Of a DNA stretch of 64,000 bases, positions 24,194 through 33,210 are shown piece by piece; the first letter of the stretch is position 1; every line of letters begins with the position of its first letter. This DNA comes from Bradyrhizobium cajani (lineage in GTDB: Bacteria > Pseudomonadota > Alphaproteobacteria > Rhizobiales > Xanthobacteraceae). Made by a program: the position numbers and the translations under genes. The stretch is from contig NZ_WQNE01000017.1 of NCBI RefSeq assembly GCF_009759665.1, positions 108,319-172,318 on the forward strand. Direction: 5' to 3'. Under the pieces are notes generated by a model. It saw only the letters and a list, made by a program, of their open reading frames with translations. It ran no database searches and had not been told where the DNA came from.

Positions 24194-25075
24194 ATGGCGG
24201 CAGTGATCAAGAAGGTCGGCGTGATCGGCGCGGGTCAGATGGGCAATGGCATCGCGCATGTTGCGGCGCTGGCCGGCTTCGACGTGGTGCTCAACGACGT
24301 GTCGGCCGATCGCCTCAAGTCGGGCATGGCGACCATCAACGGCAATCTGGCGCGACAGGTCTCCAAGAAAGTCGTCACCGAGGAAGCCAAGACCGCGGCG
24401 ATGGCGCGCATCGCGCTCGCCGAGAAGCTCGACGATCTCGCCGACTGCGACCTCGTGATCGAGACCGCGGTCGAAAAGGAGGAGGTCAAGCGCAAGATCT
24501 TCCACGAGCTCTGCGCGGTGCTGAAGCCGGAGGCGATCGTCGCCTCCGACACGTCCTCGATCTCGATCACCCGCCTTGCCGCCGCCACCGACCGGCCCGA
24601 GCGCTTCATCGGCATTCACTTCATGAATCCGGTGCCGCTGATGGAGCTGGTGGAGCTGATCCGCGGCATCGCCACCGACGATGCGACCTTCGAGGCGTCC
24701 AAGGAATTCGTCGCCAAGCTCGGCAAGCAGGTCGCGGTCTCCGAGGATTTCCCGGCCTTCATCGTCAACCGCATCCTGCTGCCGATGATCAACGAGGCGA
24801 TCTACACACTGTATGAAGGCGTCGGCAACGTCGAGGCGATCGACGCGGCGATGAAGCTCGGCGCGCACCACCCGATGGGTCCGCTCGAGCTTGCCGATTT
24901 CATCGGCCTCGACACCTGCCTGTCGATCATGCAGGTGCTGCATGAAGGCCTGGCCGACTCGAAATATCGGCCCTGCCCGCTGCTGGTGAAATATGTCGAG
25001 GCCGGCTGGCTCGGCCGCAAGACGCAGCGCGGCTTCTACGACTACCGCGGCGCCAAGCCGGTTCCGACGCGCTGA
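24194..25075 (+). CDS. hbd: 3-hydroxybutyryl-CoA dehydrogenase
   Basis: The 293-residue single-function enzyme interconverts 3-hydroxybutyryl-CoA and acetoacetyl-CoA with NAD(P). The Rossmann motif GVIGAGQMGNGIAHV is at the N-terminus, followed by DLVIETAVEKEEVKRKIF, the catalytic-His region RFIGIHFMNPVPLMELVEL and the dimerisation domain with HHPMGPLELADFIGLDTCL. It is shorter than the bifunctional FadB/FadJ type, so it works in butanoate or polyhydroxybutyrate metabolism or in single-step beta oxidation. ATG 24194 has GGTGGA upstream; an in-frame ATG 24182 is less likely. It follows the etfBA terminator and so has its own promoter. Confidence 0.93.
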   Translation: MAAVIKKVGVIGAGQMGNGIAHVAALAGFDVVLNDVSADRLKSGMATINGNLARQVSKKVVTEEAKTAAMARIALAEKLDDLADCDLVIETAVEKEEVKRKIFHELCAVLKPEAIVASDTSSISITRLAAATDRPERFIGIHFMNPVPLMELVELIRGIATDDATFEASKEFVAKLGKQVAVSEDFPAFIVNRILLPMINEAIYTLYEGVGNVEAIDAAMKLGAHHPMGPLELADFIGLDTCLSIMQVLHEGLADSKYRPCPLLVKYVEAGWLGRKTQRGFYDYRGAKPVPTR

Positions 25076-25081
25076 CGGTGC

Positions 25082-25200
25082 CGTAGGGTGGGTTAGCCCT
25101 GCGACTGCGCGAAGCGCGGTTCGCTGGGCGTAACCCACCACTTCTCTCTCCGCGTGGACAGCAAAGAGGTGGATTACGCCTTCGGCTAATCCACCCTACG
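25082..25200. repeat. Palindromic repeat (CGTAGGGTGG family)
   Basis: CGTAGGGTGG (25082-25091) and CCACCCTACG (25191-25200) are perfect inverse arms, and inner TTAGCC/GGCTAA and GGGCGTAACCCACC/GGTGGATTACGCC parts also pair. A shorter relative with longer perfect arms is at 58016-58107. Confidence 0.8.
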
Positions 25201-25213
25201 CGATCCGTGACAA

Positions 25214-25228
25214 TTCATTTCGCGTTAA
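25214..25228. promoter_or_regulatory. CtrA-like box upstream of the YjfB-like gene
   Basis: TTCA, seven bases, then TTAA (25214-25228) differs by one base from the alphaproteobacterial CtrA consensus TTAA-N7-TTAA. It is about 41 bp before the YjfB-like start codon. A motility gene under CtrA would be usual in this class, but a one-mismatch short motif is weak evidence. Confidence 0.3.
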
Positions 25229-25269
25229 CCCCTCGCGCCTAGGTTACGGCCGGTACGGGGGTTCGCGTA

Positions 25270-25464
25270 ATGGACATGATGGCAATGGTCAGCACCATGC
25301 TGGCCGCTCAGCAAGGCGTGCTGCAGCAGAATATTGCGGCGACGTTGACGAAGCAGAACCTGGACATGGAGAAATCCACCGTCCTGACGCTGCTGGGCGC
25401 CGGCCAACCCTCGCTCGCCAATGTCGGCCCCGGCGTCGGCGGCAATCTCAACGTGACGGCCTGA
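25270..25464 (+). CDS. YjfB family putative motility protein
   Basis: The 64-residue protein resembles the small YjfB family, annotated as putative motility proteins. It has an N-terminal helix rich in Met, Ala and Gln (MAMVSTMLAAQQGVLQQNIA), a central NLDMEKSTVLTLLG and a Gly/Asn-rich tail. There is no signal peptide or membrane segment. A GGGGG run lies upstream of the ATG. It stands alone between two repeats, with a possible CtrA-like box upstream. Function is not established. Confidence 0.65.
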   Translation: MDMMAMVSTMLAAQQGVLQQNIAATLTKQNLDMEKSTVLTLLGAGQPSLANVGPGVGGNLNVTA

Positions 25465-25469
25465 GCGCC

Positions 25470-25508
25470 TGATCTGGAGAAGTGGGCACCGGTTTTCCGG
25501 TCAGATCA
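25470..25508. repeat. Shortened palindromic repeat (GAGCATGATC family)
   Basis: TGATCT and AGATCA arms enclose GGAGAAGTGGGCACCGGTTT and neighbouring bases. This is recognisably a shorter and diverged copy of the element at 11277-11346. It lies between the convergent YjfB-like and tlpA genes. Confidence 0.6.
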
Positions 25509-25518
25509 TGCGCCAATA

Positions 25519-26184
25519 TCAAAGCGACGCGGCGGCCTTGCCGGTCGCGGCCCGGATCAGCTTCAGCGCGTCCTCGCTCGCCCATTCCGCCGGCCCCGCA
25601 ATCGTCGCGATCTCGCAGCCCTGCGGGTCGACCAGCACCGAGGTCGGCATGCCCAACGCCCGGCCTATGGCCTTAAGATCCTGAAAAACTTTGGCTTTCG
25701 GATCACTGAAATAGCCGAGCCGGGTCAGATTGGCCTCCCTCAGGAACGTCCTGGGCTTCTCGGCGTCGCGGGTGTCGATATTGATCGCCACCACCTCGAA
25801 ATTCGGGCCCGACAGCTTGCCCTGGAGTTCGTCCAGCGCCGGCATTTCCTTGCGGCAGGGCACGCACCAGGTCGCCCAGAGGTTAACCAGCAGCGTCTTG
25901 CCGCGGAAATCGGACAGTTTCTTCGGCTTGCCGTCGGCGTCCTCGAAGGCGAGGTCAGGCAGCTTCAGGGGCGCGCTCGCCATGGTCAGCGCCGCCAGCT
26001 CGCCATGGGCGAGCGGAGCGATCTTCTGCGCCGTTGCCACGGCCGACCGGCAGACCGGGTCGCCTGACGGCGCCCGGCTCAGGCCCAGCCCGTACAGCGC
26101 GGCGAAGCCGGCCAGCCCGCCGACCGCCAGGGTGGCGATGACGAGCGGGATCCGGCGCGTGGCGGAGGGCTTCTTGTCGAGCAT
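25519..26184 (-). CDS. tlpA: Membrane-anchored thiol:disulfide interchange protein TlpA
   Basis: The 221-residue protein is an anchored periplasmic thioredoxin that reduces Sco and CoxB during copper insertion into cytochrome aa3 oxidase in Bradyrhizobium. A single N-terminal membrane anchor (IPLVIATLAVGGLAGFAALY) is followed by a thioredoxin domain with the active site WATWCVPCRKE and the cis-proline loop GMPTSVLVD. It matches the Bradyrhizobium protein as I remember it in length and order of features. The start MLDKKPS at 26184 is four residues inside a longer frame. It is divergent from argH, with about 110 bp between starts. Confidence 0.95.
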   Translation of the reverse strand: MLDKKPSATRRIPLVIATLAVGGLAGFAALYGLGLSRAPSGDPVCRSAVATAQKIAPLAHGELAALTMASAPLKLPDLAFEDADGKPKKLSDFRGKTLLVNLWATWCVPCRKEMPALDELQGKLSGPNFEVVAINIDTRDAEKPRTFLREANLTRLGYFSDPKAKVFQDLKAIGRALGMPTSVLVDPQGCEIATIAGPAEWASEDALKLIRAATGKAAASL

Positions 26185-26294
26185 ATCGTTTGTCATCCGG
26201 TCGCAGATATGGCTATCAGGGGCCTCTTAATACGGCTGGCAGCCGTCAGCAAACATGCAGCCGCCAGCGGCAGGCAAGACGCGAGCAGGGGATC

Positions 26295-27692
26295 ATGAGC
26301 AACAAGATGTGGGGCGGCCGGTTCTCGGAACGTCCCGATGAGATCATGGAAGAGATCAACGTCTCCATCGACGTCGATCGTCATCTCTTTGCCCAGGACA
26401 TTGCCGCGTCCAAGGCCCACGCCGCGATGCTGGCCAGCCAGGGCATCATCACGGCCTCTGATGCGAAAAATATCGGCAAGGGTCTAGACACGATTTTGTC
26501 AGAGATCGGCAAGGGCGGCTTCGCGTTCAAGCGCGCGCTCGAGGACATTCACATGAATGTCGAAAGCCGCCTGTCCGAGCTGATCGGTCCCGCCGCCGGC
26601 CGCCTGCACACCGCGCGCTCGCGCAACGACCAGGTCGCCACCGATTTCCGCCTGTTCGTCCGCGACGTCATCGACGAGACCGATGCGGCGCTTGGCTCGT
26701 TCCAGCAGGCGCTGGTGGAACGCGCGCTGGAGCATGCCGGCACCGTGATGCCCGGCTTCACGCATCTCCAGACCGCGCAGCCCGTTACCTTCGGCCATCA
26801 CCTGCTCGCCTATGTCGAGATGGCCGCGCGCGACCGCGGTCGCTTCCAGGACGCGCGCAAGCGGCTGAACGAGTCGCCGCTCGGCGCTGCCGCGCTCGCC
26901 GGCACCTCGTTCCCGATCGATCGTCACGCCACCGCGAAGGCGCTTGCGTTCGACCGTCCGATGGCGAACTCGCTGGACGCGGTCTCCGACCGCGATTTCG
27001 TGCTGGAGACGCTGTCGGCGGCCTCGATCTGCGCCGTGCACATGTCGCGCTTTGCCGAGGAGATCGTGATCTGGACCTCGCCACTGGTCGGCCTGATCCG
27101 CCTCAGCGACAAGTTCACCACCGGCTCCTCGATCATGCCGCAGAAGCGCAATCCGGATGCCGCCGAGCTCGTGCGCGCCAAGACCGGCCGCGTCATCGGC
27201 GCGCTCAACGGTCTGTTGATCGTGATGAAGGGCCTGCCGCTCGCCTATCAAAAGGACATGCAGGAGGACAAGCAGGGCGCCATGGAGGGCTTTGCCGCGC
27301 TGTCGCTGGCAATTCGCGCCATGACCGGCATGGTCCGCGACCTCGTGCCGGATGAAGCGAAGATGAAGGCCGCCGCCGGCGAGGGCTATGCCACCGCGAC
27401 CGATCTGGCCGACTGGCTGGTGCGGACGCTGAAGATGCCGTTCCGCGAGGCCCATCACGTCACCGGCCGCATCGTTGCCAAGGCCGCCGAGGGCGGCGTG
27501 GCGTTGCACGAGCTGCCGCTCAAGGAGATGCAGGCGATCGAGCCTGACATCACCAAGGACGTGCTCGGTGTGCTCTCGGTCGAATCGTCGGTGAAGAGCC
27601 GGACCAGTTTCGGCGGCACCGCACCGAAGAACGTGGCGTCCCAGGCCAAGGCCTGGGCGAAGCGGCTGGAAAAAGAGCGAAAATTGGGCTGA
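26295..27692 (+). CDS. argH: Argininosuccinate lyase
   Basis: The 465-residue enzyme splits argininosuccinate into arginine and fumarate, the last step of arginine synthesis. It has MWGGRFSERPDEIMEEINVS at the N-terminus, EDIHMNVESRL, LHTARSRNDQVATDFRL, the Thr-His-Leu-Gln segment and the fumarase/aspartase-superfamily signature SSIMPQKRNP near residue 280 with the catalytic Ser. Length is normal. The frame is open from 26190, but homologues start at the ATG at 26295, which has CAGGGG upstream. It is followed by lptM and lysA on the same strand, a common rhizobial order that probably forms an operon. Confidence 0.97.
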   Translation: MSNKMWGGRFSERPDEIMEEINVSIDVDRHLFAQDIAASKAHAAMLASQGIITASDAKNIGKGLDTILSEIGKGGFAFKRALEDIHMNVESRLSELIGPAAGRLHTARSRNDQVATDFRLFVRDVIDETDAALGSFQQALVERALEHAGTVMPGFTHLQTAQPVTFGHHLLAYVEMAARDRGRFQDARKRLNESPLGAAALAGTSFPIDRHATAKALAFDRPMANSLDAVSDRDFVLETLSAASICAVHMSRFAEEIVIWTSPLVGLIRLSDKFTTGSSIMPQKRNPDAAELVRAKTGRVIGALNGLLIVMKGLPLAYQKDMQEDKQGAMEGFAALSLAIRAMTGMVRDLVPDEAKMKAAAGEGYATATDLADWLVRTLKMPFREAHHVTGRIVAKAAEGGVALHELPLKEMQAIEPDITKDVLGVLSVESSVKSRTSFGGTAPKNVASQAKAWAKRLEKERKLG

Positions 27693-27785
27693 GGGCAAAA
27701 TTTCGCTTGTTTTTCATGGTCATCCGGCTCTCGCCAGAGCGCGCCAATCTCTGTATGGTGCACCGCGCGTAGTGGGGATTTCGTC

Positions 27786-28076
27786 GTGACTTCAAAGTTT
27801 CGCCCGGCCGGCTCGGGGTGGGCCATCATTGTCTTGAGCCTGACGGCGCTCGCGCTCGCCGGCTGCGGCCGCAAGGGCCCGCTGGATCTGCCGCCGACCG
27901 CCTCCAACGCGTCCACGGCCAACGTCGCCGCGCCCACCGATACCGAGGCCGAAGCGCAGAGGACGCCGAGCGTTTTCAACCCCACCTACGGTGCGGAAGC
28001 CGGTCCCGCTGCGCCCAAAGGCAAGAAGAAATCGTTTATTCTCGACCCGCTGCTGGACGACGCGCCCAGCAGATGA
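27786..28076 (+). CDS. lptM: LptM-like outer-membrane lipoprotein
   Basis: The 96-residue product has a signal sequence ending in the lipobox LAGC, followed by the characteristic GCGRKGPLDLPP of YifL/LptM lipoproteins. LptM assists oxidative maturation of the LptD/E lipopolysaccharide translocon in enterobacteria; in alphaproteobacteria the role is inferred from the conserved lipobox motif. The rest is low-complexity Ala/Thr/Pro, then KGKKKSFILDPLLD. It lies 93 bp after argH and 23 bp before lysA. Confidence 0.82.
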   Translation: MTSKFRPAGSGWAIIVLSLTALALAGCGRKGPLDLPPTASNASTANVAAPTDTEAEAQRTPSVFNPTYGAEAGPAAPKGKKKSFILDPLLDDAPSR

Positions 28077-28099
28077 GCTGGGGTAACTGAGCCAACGCC

Positions 28100-29365
28100 A
28101 TGAACCATTTCGACTATCGCAACGGCGTGCTGCACGCCGAGGCGGTGAACCTGTCCGAGCTGGCCGCGACCGTCGGCACGCCGTTCTATTGCTATTCGAC
28201 CGCGACGCTGGAGCGCCACTACCGCGTCTTCACCGAGGCCTTCGCCGGCGAGAAGGTGCTGGTCTGCTATGCCATGAAGGCGAACTCCAACCAGTCGGTG
28301 CTGCGCACGCTGGCCAAGCTCGGCGCCGGCGCCGATGTCGTCTCCGGCGGAGAATTGAAGCGCGCGCTCGCCGCCGGCATTCCGGCGAGCAAGATCCTGT
28401 TCTCCGGCGTCGGCAAGACGGAGGCAGAGCTGCGCGCAGCGCTTGCCGCCGACATCCTCTGCCTCAACGTCGAATCCGAGCCCGAGCTCGAATTGCTGTC
28501 GCGGCTTGCGACCGAGATGGGCAAGACCGCGCGCATCTCGGTGCGCGTCAATCCCGACGTCGATGCCGGCACGCATGCCAAGATCTCGACCGGAAAGTCC
28601 GAGAACAAGTTCGGCATCCCGCTCGCCCACGCCCGCGAGGTCTATGCCCGCGCAGCGAAGCTGCCGGGGATTCAGGTGACCGGCACCGACGTGCATATCG
28701 GCAGCCAGATCACCGATCTCTCCAAGATGGAGACCGCGTTCCGCATCCTCTCCGAATTCGTGCAGACGCTGCGTTCCGACGGCCACGACATTTCGCATGT
28801 CGATTTCGGCGGCGGCCTCGGCATCCCCTATTACATGGATCGCGAGGCGCCGCCGGCACCCGACGCCTATGCCGCCATGGTCAAGCGCGTCAGCCACAAT
28901 CTCGGCTGCACGCTGATGTTCGAGCCGGGCCGCATGATCGTCGGCAATGCCGGCATCCTCGTCGCCAAGGTGATCTATGTGAAGCATGGCGACGGCAAGA
29001 ACTTCGTCATCATCGACGCGGCGATGAACGATTTGATCCGCCCGACGCTGTATGAAGCCCATCACGACGTCCTGTCGGTGAGGCAGCCGGCCAAGGATGC
29101 CGGCATGATCACCGCCGACATCGTCGGCCCGGTGTGCGAGACCGGCGACTATCTCGCACTGGATCGCGCCTTGCCGACGCCTGCGCCCGGCGATCTCCTC
29201 GCCATCATGACCGCCGGTGCCTATGGCGCCGTGCAGGCCGGCACGTACAACACGCGGCCGCTGGTGCCGGAGGTGCTGGTGAAGGGCGACCAATACGCCG
29301 TGGTGCGCCCGCGCATCGAGGTCGAGCAGCTCATCGCGATGGACACGCCGGCGCCGTGGCTGTGA
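28100..29365 (+). CDS. lysA: Diaminopimelate decarboxylase
   Basis: The 421-residue PLP enzyme converts meso-diaminopimelate to lysine. Its alanine-racemase-type barrel shows VCYAMKANSNQSVLR with the PLP Lys near residue 59, GADVVSGGELKRALA, the HIGSQI loop near 198, GGGLGIPY, and EPGRMIVGNAG near 276. The C-terminal domain holds VGPVCETGDYLALDR, with the catalytic Cys at the dimer interface. Length is normal. It is the third gene of argH-lptM-lysA. A palindromic repeat follows it. Confidence 0.96.
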   Translation: MNHFDYRNGVLHAEAVNLSELAATVGTPFYCYSTATLERHYRVFTEAFAGEKVLVCYAMKANSNQSVLRTLAKLGAGADVVSGGELKRALAAGIPASKILFSGVGKTEAELRAALAADILCLNVESEPELELLSRLATEMGKTARISVRVNPDVDAGTHAKISTGKSENKFGIPLAHAREVYARAAKLPGIQVTGTDVHIGSQITDLSKMETAFRILSEFVQTLRSDGHDISHVDFGGGLGIPYYMDREAPPAPDAYAAMVKRVSHNLGCTLMFEPGRMIVGNAGILVAKVIYVKHGDGKNFVIIDAAMNDLIRPTLYEAHHDVLSVRQPAKDAGMITADIVGPVCETGDYLALDRALPTPAPGDLLAIMTAGAYGAVQAGTYNTRPLVPEVLVKGDQYAVVRPRIEVEQLIAMDTPAPWL

Positions 29366-29401
29366 TTGATTGAGGCGGTGCGCCGCCTCAACAATCTCGC
29401 T

Positions 29402-29537
29402 GTCATCCCCGCGAAGGCGGGGACCCATAATCGCAGGGCGTAGTTGTTTGGCTAAGCTGTAACTCCGGGTTCTCGTAATCACAGCCGTCTGTGGTTATGG
29501 GTCCCGGGCTCGCGACTTCGTCGTGCCCCGGGACGAC
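29402..29537. repeat. Palindromic repeat (GGACCCATAA family)
   Basis: The ends GTCATCCCCGC and CCCCGGGACGAC and the inner GGGGACCCATAA and TTATGGGTCCC pair imperfectly. The core (near AACTCCGGGTTCTCGTAA) is shared with 30522-30665, 60838-60980 and 62691-62872. It separates convergent lysA and the 3-hydroxyisobutyrate dehydrogenase-type gene. Confidence 0.8.
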
Positions 29538-29554
29538 GGTGGAGATTGGGAGCG

Positions 29555-30460
29555 CTACTTCCCCGCCAACCCACCCTTCCCACCAACCACAATGCCCGCC
29601 TTCTTTTCGATCGGCTTGATCGCCGCGGTGAAATCGGACTCGGCGCCTTCCGCGCTGATCACTGTCTCCCACAACCGTCCCACCGCATCGGCAACCTCCA
29701 TCGACAGGCCGAGCTGCTTCATCTCCTCAAGCGCCAGCCGCACGTCCTTCACCATCAGCCCGGTGGCGAAGCCGAAGTCGAATGTCCGCGGCAGCACCGA
29801 GCGCGGAAACTTGTCCCGGCTCGCGGTGTTCATGCCGGAGCCGGCGTTGATGACGTCGATCATCACGGCCGGATCGAGCCCGGCTTTCACGCCCATCACC
29901 ACGGCTTCCGACGTCGCCACCATCGCGGTCGCCGACAGGAAATTGTTGGCGAGCTTCATGGTCTGTGCCGCGCCCGGCTTCTCGCCGATGAAGAACACTT
30001 TTCCGATCACGTCGAGCGCGGGCTTGAGCAGTTCGAACTCGGCCTTCGGTCCCGAGACCATCACCGCCAGCGTGCCCTTTTCCGCGCCGCCGACACCGCC
30101 GGAGACGGGGCAGTCGATCTGCACGATGTTGCGCGCCGCGAGCAGGCCGTGAATCCTCGAAGCCATCTGGGAGCCGACGGTGGAGAGATCGACGAAGCGT
30201 TTTGCGCGCTTGCCCTCGATCACGCCGTTCGCGCCTGTCGCGACCTCGAGCGAAGCTTGCAGCGAGGGCAGGCTCGCCATGACAGTCTCGACCTGGTCGG
30301 CGACATCTTTCGGTGAGGTCGCAGCAGCGGCGCCGCGCGCCACGAGCTTGTCGACAATCTCTTTGCGTGTGTCGAACACGACAAGCGTGTGCCCTGCCTC
30401 GATCAGCCGCCGCGCCATCGGGAAACCCATGTTTCCGAGCCCGATGAATCCGATGTCCAT
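29555..30460 (-). CDS. 3-hydroxyisobutyrate dehydrogenase family protein
   Basis: The 301-residue enzyme belongs to the beta-hydroxyacid dehydrogenases. It has the NAD(P) motif MDIGFIGLGNMGFPMARRLI, the substrate loop DCPVSGGVGGAEKGTLAVMV, the catalytic Lys region GAAQTMKLANNFLSA and a helical C-terminal domain ending DFTAAIKPIE. It could be the valine-catabolic MmsB or another member such as tartronate semialdehyde or glutarate semialdehyde reductase. No mmsA neighbour is present, so I do not assign a symbol. The start ATG gives the usual Met-Asp-Ile beginning. Confidence 0.85.
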   Translation of the reverse strand: MDIGFIGLGNMGFPMARRLIEAGHTLVVFDTRKEIVDKLVARGAAAATSPKDVADQVETVMASLPSLQASLEVATGANGVIEGKRAKRFVDLSTVGSQMASRIHGLLAARNIVQIDCPVSGGVGGAEKGTLAVMVSGPKAEFELLKPALDVIGKVFFIGEKPGAAQTMKLANNFLSATAMVATSEAVVMGVKAGLDPAVMIDVINAGSGMNTASRDKFPRSVLPRTFDFGFATGLMVKDVRLALEEMKQLGLSMEVADAVGRLWETVISAEGAESDFTAAIKPIEKKAGIVVGGKGGLAGK

Positions 30461-30521
30461 GGTGTTTCCTTCTTTCTTCTTCGTTGTTGTTGGATGTGAA
30501 AGCGTCGATCAATCTCCGCTC

Positions 30522-30665
30522 GTCGTCCCGGGGCATCGCGAAGCGATGAGCCCGGGACCCATACCCCCAGGGAGGAGTCGTCGTGCGAGAGCGGTCACTC
30601 CGAGTTCCCGTAACCACGTCTCCCTGTGGTTATGGGTCCTCGCGCTCCGCGCGCCCCGGGACGAC
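30522..30665. repeat. Palindromic repeat (GGACCCATAA family)
   Basis: GTCGTCCCGGGG (30522-30533) and CCCCGGGACGAC (30654-30665) are perfect inverse arms, with inner GGGACCCATA and TATGGGTCC also pairing. It lies between two minus-strand genes. Confidence 0.85.
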
Positions 30666-30685
30666 AGCGGAGATTGACGCGTCCC

Positions 30686-31069
30686 TCACGCCTTCCCGTC
30701 GATCTCCGCGAACACCTCGCGCGCGATGCGAAAACTGTCGACTGCGGCCGGCATGCCGCCGTAGATCGCGACCTGCATCAGGATCTCGCGGATCTCGTCG
30801 CGGCTGACGCCGTTGGTGAGCGCGCCCTTCAGGTGCGCGCGGAATTCGTGCTGGCGGTTGAGGATCGCGATCATTGCGATGTTGAGCATGCTGCGGGTCT
30901 TGCGCGGCAGTTCCTCGCGGCCCCACACCGTGCCCCAGCAATATTCGTTGAGCATCTCCTGGAACGGACGGTTGAAGTCGTCGACGTTCTTCAGGGCGTT
31001 GTTGACATAGGCCTCGCCCAGCACCGCTTTGCGGACTTCCAGGCCCTTGTCGTGCATCTTCTTGTCCAT
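30686..31069 (-). CDS. Carboxymuconolactone decarboxylase family protein
   Basis: The 127-residue protein is an all-helical CMD-domain protein. It shows VLGEAYVNNALKNVDDFNRP, EYCWGTVWGREELPRKTRSM, the helix LNIAMIAILNRQHEFRAHLK and GVSRDEIREILMQVAIYGGM, the pattern of 4-carboxymuconolactone decarboxylase (PcaC). There is no CxxC, so it is not an AhpD-type peroxidase. Whether it acts in protocatechuate degradation is not clear, since no other pca genes are nearby. The ATG at 31069 has AAGGA about 5 bases upstream; a longer frame from 31135 adds residues outside the family. Confidence 0.83.
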   Translation of the reverse strand: MDKKMHDKGLEVRKAVLGEAYVNNALKNVDDFNRPFQEMLNEYCWGTVWGREELPRKTRSMLNIAMIAILNRQHEFRAHLKGALTNGVSRDEIREILMQVAIYGGMPAAVDSFRIAREVFAEIDGKA

Positions 31070-31239
31070 GGCGTTTCCTTCGTCTCCCTCTGGAATGGCG
31101 TCGCGGAAATTACGGGGTCGGGCCGGGCCAGTCACGTCCTCGTGTTATGCGGGAAAAGGGGCCTCTCCCGTGCGGGAACGGATGCCTCAGTGCTGCCGTT
31201 GTGATAGGCTTCTCTCTACCGGGCAACCTGGAGAGCTGA

Positions 31240-33210
31240 TTGAACGGCGTCACCCCCGACCCGTCAGACCCGATCCGCGATGGCGACGCTCTGTCGCGGC
31301 TGAAGCTGGCGCAGGCCCTTGATCGGGCCATTTATGCCATCGCGTGGGAGCGTGCCTGGCCGAATCTGGCGCGGCTGCTGACCGTCATCGGCCTGTTCCT
31401 GGTGGTGTCCTGGGCCGGCCTCTGGCTGTCCTTGCCGTTCGTCGCCCGCGCCATCGGTCTTGTCGTTTTCGCCGGCCTTGCGATTGCCGCTCTGTTCCCT
31501 TTGATCCGCTTCCGCTGGCCGAGCCGCGATGAGGCTCTGAGCCGGCTCGACCGCGGCTCCGGCATCCGTCACCGCCCCGCCACCACGCTCACGGATACGC
31601 TGACCTCGCAGGATCCGGTCGCGAAGGCGCTGTGGCAGGCGCAGCGCGAGCGCACGCTGGCCTCGCTCAAGCGCATCCGCGCCGGCCTGCCGCATCCGCG
31701 GCTCGCACTTCACGACCCCTGGGCGCTGCGTGCCCTCGTCATGGTGATGCTGGTCGCGACCTTCTTCGCTGCCGGCGACGAGCGCGCGATGCGGCTGGGC
31801 GCCGCTTTCGACTGGAACGGGGTGCTGGCGCCGACCAATGTTCGCGTCGACGCCTGGGTCACGCCGCCGCTCTACACCGGCAAGCCGCCGATCATCCTGT
31901 CGGCCGCCAACAAGGAGGCCGCGGCGCTGCCCGCCAGCGGCCCGCTCGCCGTTCCTGCCGGCTCGACCCTGATCGTGCGCTCCTCGGGTGGCAATCTGGA
32001 TGTCGCCACCTCTGGCGGCCTCAAGGAGGTCGCCCCGACCGAGGCCACGCCCAAGGGCACCCACGAGAAGCATTTCGCCATTACCGCTGACGGCACCGCG
32101 CATGTCCGCGCACCCTCCGGCCAGCCGCAATGGGCCTTCGCCGCCACGCCGGACCACCCGCCGACGATCGCGCTTACCAAGGATCCCGAGCGCCAGGCGC
32201 GCGGCGCGCTCCAGCTTTCCTACAAGATCGAGGACGATTACGGCGTTACCGGCGCCGAAGCGCACATTGCCCTGCGCCCCGCCGACGCCAAGGATAACGC
32301 CAAAGATAATGCCAAGGGGAGCGGCAAGGACAGCACCAGGGAGGCCGACGCCAAGGGCGCCGCACGGCCGCTGTTTCAGCCGCCGCAATTCCCGCTCGTG
32401 CTGCCGAACGCGCGCACCCGCAACGGCGTCGGACAGACGGTGAAGGACCTCAGCGAGGATCCCTATGCCGGCGCCGACGTCACGCTGACGCTGACCGCGA
32501 AGGACGAGGCCGGCAACGAGGCGAAAAGCGAGCCCTTCAGCATGCGCCTGCCCGAGCGGCTCTTCACCAACTCGCTCGCCCGTGCGCTGATCGAGCAGCG
32601 CCGCATCCTCGCGCTCGATGCGAACAAGAATCCCGAGGTCTACGCCGCGCTCGATGCGCTGATGATCGCGCCCGAATTGTTCACGCCGGATGCCGGCTGC
32701 TATCTCGGCCTGCGCAGCCTGGCGTCCCAGCTCGAGGCTGCCCGCACCGATGACGCGCTGCGCGAGGTGGTGGCGAGCATGTGGGCGTTCGCGGTCACCA
32801 TCGAGGATGACGGTGTCGCGGGCAGCGTCAACGCCGCGCTGCGCTCGGCGCAGGACGCGCTCAAGGCGGCGCTGGAACGCGGCGCCAGCGAGGACGAGAT
32901 CAGGGTGCTGACGCAAAAGCTTCGCGAGGCGATGGCCGGAAAGGTGCGTGACCTCGCCCGTCGTGCCGAGCAGAATCCGCTCGGACCTCGGCAGCCGTTC
33001 CCCGCGGAGGTCCAGCTCATCCTCGACAAGGCGGTCGAGCTGCGACAGAAGACCCAGCATGCGACGCCCGAGCAGCTCGAAGAGCTGGCGCAGCAGCAGG
33101 ACGCCTTGCGCCAGCAGCTTCAGGCCTATCGGAAGTCGGCGAGCAACCGGGCGAAGGCGGGGAACGACGGGGCCAATCAGTTTACGCGGGACCGGAAATG
33201 CGGAAGCTAG
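31240..33210 (+). CDS. DUF4175/TIGR02302 protein, N-terminal half of a split gene
   Basis: The 656-residue product matches the N-terminal and middle parts of the large DUF4175 (TIGR02302) membrane proteins. Three predicted membrane helices (near residues 42-65, 66-88 and 160-180) place the remaining part in the periplasm. That part has TNVRVDAWVTPPLYTGKPP, Ig-like segments, and a helical region ending EELAQQQDALRQQLQAYRKS. Family proteins are normally one chain of about 850 residues that continues into the Gln/Gly-rich domain. Here the frame ends at 33210 and the next gene, in another frame, encodes that domain. The start is TTG, with GGAGAG 4 bases upstream. Function is unknown. Confidence 0.8.
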   Translation: MNGVTPDPSDPIRDGDALSRLKLAQALDRAIYAIAWERAWPNLARLLTVIGLFLVVSWAGLWLSLPFVARAIGLVVFAGLAIAALFPLIRFRWPSRDEALSRLDRGSGIRHRPATTLTDTLTSQDPVAKALWQAQRERTLASLKRIRAGLPHPRLALHDPWALRALVMVMLVATFFAAGDERAMRLGAAFDWNGVLAPTNVRVDAWVTPPLYTGKPPIILSAANKEAAALPASGPLAVPAGSTLIVRSSGGNLDVATSGGLKEVAPTEATPKGTHEKHFAITADGTAHVRAPSGQPQWAFAATPDHPPTIALTKDPERQARGALQLSYKIEDDYGVTGAEAHIALRPADAKDNAKDNAKGSGKDSTREADAKGAARPLFQPPQFPLVLPNARTRNGVGQTVKDLSEDPYAGADVTLTLTAKDEAGNEAKSEPFSMRLPERLFTNSLARALIEQRRILALDANKNPEVYAALDALMIAPELFTPDAGCYLGLRSLASQLEAARTDDALREVVASMWAFAVTIEDDGVAGSVNAALRSAQDALKAALERGASEDEIRVLTQKLREAMAGKVRDLARRAEQNPLGPRQPFPAEVQLILDKAVELRQKTQHATPEQLEELAQQQDALRQQLQAYRKSASNRAKAGNDGANQFTRDRKCGS